This document shows, one piece after another, positions 5,506 through 5,872 of a DNA stretch of 5,872 nt (positions within the stretch are counted from its first letter, which is position 1; the number at the start of each line of letters is the position of its first letter). The position numbers were made by a program, and so were the translations under genes. Below the pieces are notes generated by a model that saw only the letters and a list, made by a program, of their open reading frames with translations, was not told the origin of the DNA and did not search any database. This stretch comes from Chryseobacterium sp. (lineage in GTDB: Bacteria; Bacteroidota; Bacteroidia; Flavobacteriales; Weeksellaceae), in the NCBI GenBank assembly GCA_017989575.1, contig JAGNPP010000167.1, forward strand, positions 1-5,872, in the 5' to 3' direction.

Positions 5506-5872
5506 AGCTTCCAAACCTGCCGTAAGACTTGACAACTGCATCAAGGCAATCTCAACAGTCAATCGTGGGTTTTTGGAATTTTTATAATTGATGTCGGCGA
5601 AATTACAAATCTCGATTCCGTCTATCAATTCCTGGGCTTTCCATTTTTGGGATTGCTCAGCAAATTTGGATTTGGTTTTTTCTCCAACTTCGATCAAGTT
5701 CAAAGTTTTGGGATTTTGAGCCATCATCAGATCGCGGAAATGATTTCCCAATCCGGCGATGAAAATATGTGGGTCAAAACCTTTTTTCACAATCTCATCG
5801 AACGCTGTCAAAACACCAGGAATATCATTTTCCTTCGCTAAATCAGCAATTTTCAGATATTGGTCGTAATCC
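5488..5872 (-). CDS. dnaX: DNA polymerase III subunit gamma/tau, domain III and gamma-like end (partial, zero frame)
   Basis: This is the C-terminal part of the clamp-loader ATPase subunit gamma/tau, which loads the sliding clamp in the replisome. The 5' part, with the AAA+ ATPase and zinc-binding domains, lies beyond the right edge. The frame is open from the edge (first full codon at 5871) and gives 127 residues. They match DnaX domain III, the oligomerisation and delta-binding region: an early stretch IPGVLTAFDEIVKKGFD, then FIAGLGNHFRDLMM, and late LTVEIALMQLSSL. An internal TTG near 5811 is not a real start, because the homology continues upstream of it. The frame ends LEAKKKSS-stop, just after domain III. 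The stop follows a run of ten A residues, and the rest of tau follows in the -1 frame (4871-5497). As read, the zero-frame product would resemble E. coli gamma. Identity is certain at family level; whether the early stop is biological is open. Confidence 0.9.
   Translation of the reverse strand, partial: DYDQYLKIADLAKENDIPGVLTAFDEIVKKGFDPHIFIAGLGNHFRDLMMAQNPKTLNLIEVGEKTKSKFAEQSQKWKAQELIDGIEICNFADINYKNSKNPRLTVEIALMQLSSLTAGLEAKKKSS

Noticed and set aside
5488..5872. dnaX as a dead pseudogene
   Set aside because: dnaX is essential, only one shift is present, it lies in a homopolymer at the known slip position, and both frames are otherwise intact.

Overview
The window looks like a chromosomal segment of a flavobacterium (Bacteroidota, probably Weeksellaceae, Chryseobacterium-like). 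The evidence is low GC, A-rich start regions without Shine-Dalgarno sequences, a DAHP synthase fused to a C-terminal chorismate mutase, a tau C-terminal domain of Bacteroidota type, and secreted serine hydrolases ending in TPR repeats. The genus is inferred from general similarity, not from a search. All four recognisable genes are on the minus strand, so the text reads from high to low coordinates.

Layout. (1) 5872-4871: the 3' part of dnaX (DNA polymerase III gamma/tau), cut by the window edge. The upstream frame ends at 5488 just after a run of ten A residues (on the coding strand). The rest of tau continues, open and uninterrupted, in the -1 frame to 4871. The stop lies at the domain III/tau-tail boundary, where E. 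coli makes its short gamma form by frameshifting. (2) 4870-4767: a short gap with a small inverted repeat. (3) 4766-3261 and 3240-1759: two tandem paralogous secreted serine hydrolases of the beta-lactamase/penicillin-binding-protein fold, each with a C-terminal TPR region. They are 20 bp apart and probably co-transcribed. (4) 1758-1312: a gap of about 450 bp. It contains a plus-strand open stretch without a start codon that may be the tail of a decayed gene, and a competing minus-strand open stretch. (5) 1311-232: bifunctional DAHP synthase/chorismate mutase, the entry enzyme of aromatic amino acid synthesis. (6) 231-1: non-coding. It holds a possibly repeated, structured element and, at the left edge, a near-perfect hairpin terminator for a plus-strand gene outside the window.

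The genes do not form one pathway: replication, cell-envelope hydrolase and shikimate-pathway genes sit side by side. The most interesting point is the dnaX slip site. It could be programmed production of gamma and tau from one gene, with the short form in the zero frame and tau made by slipping. A homopolymer sequencing error is the main alternative. No phage, insertion sequence, CRISPR array, tRNA or rRNA was recognised.
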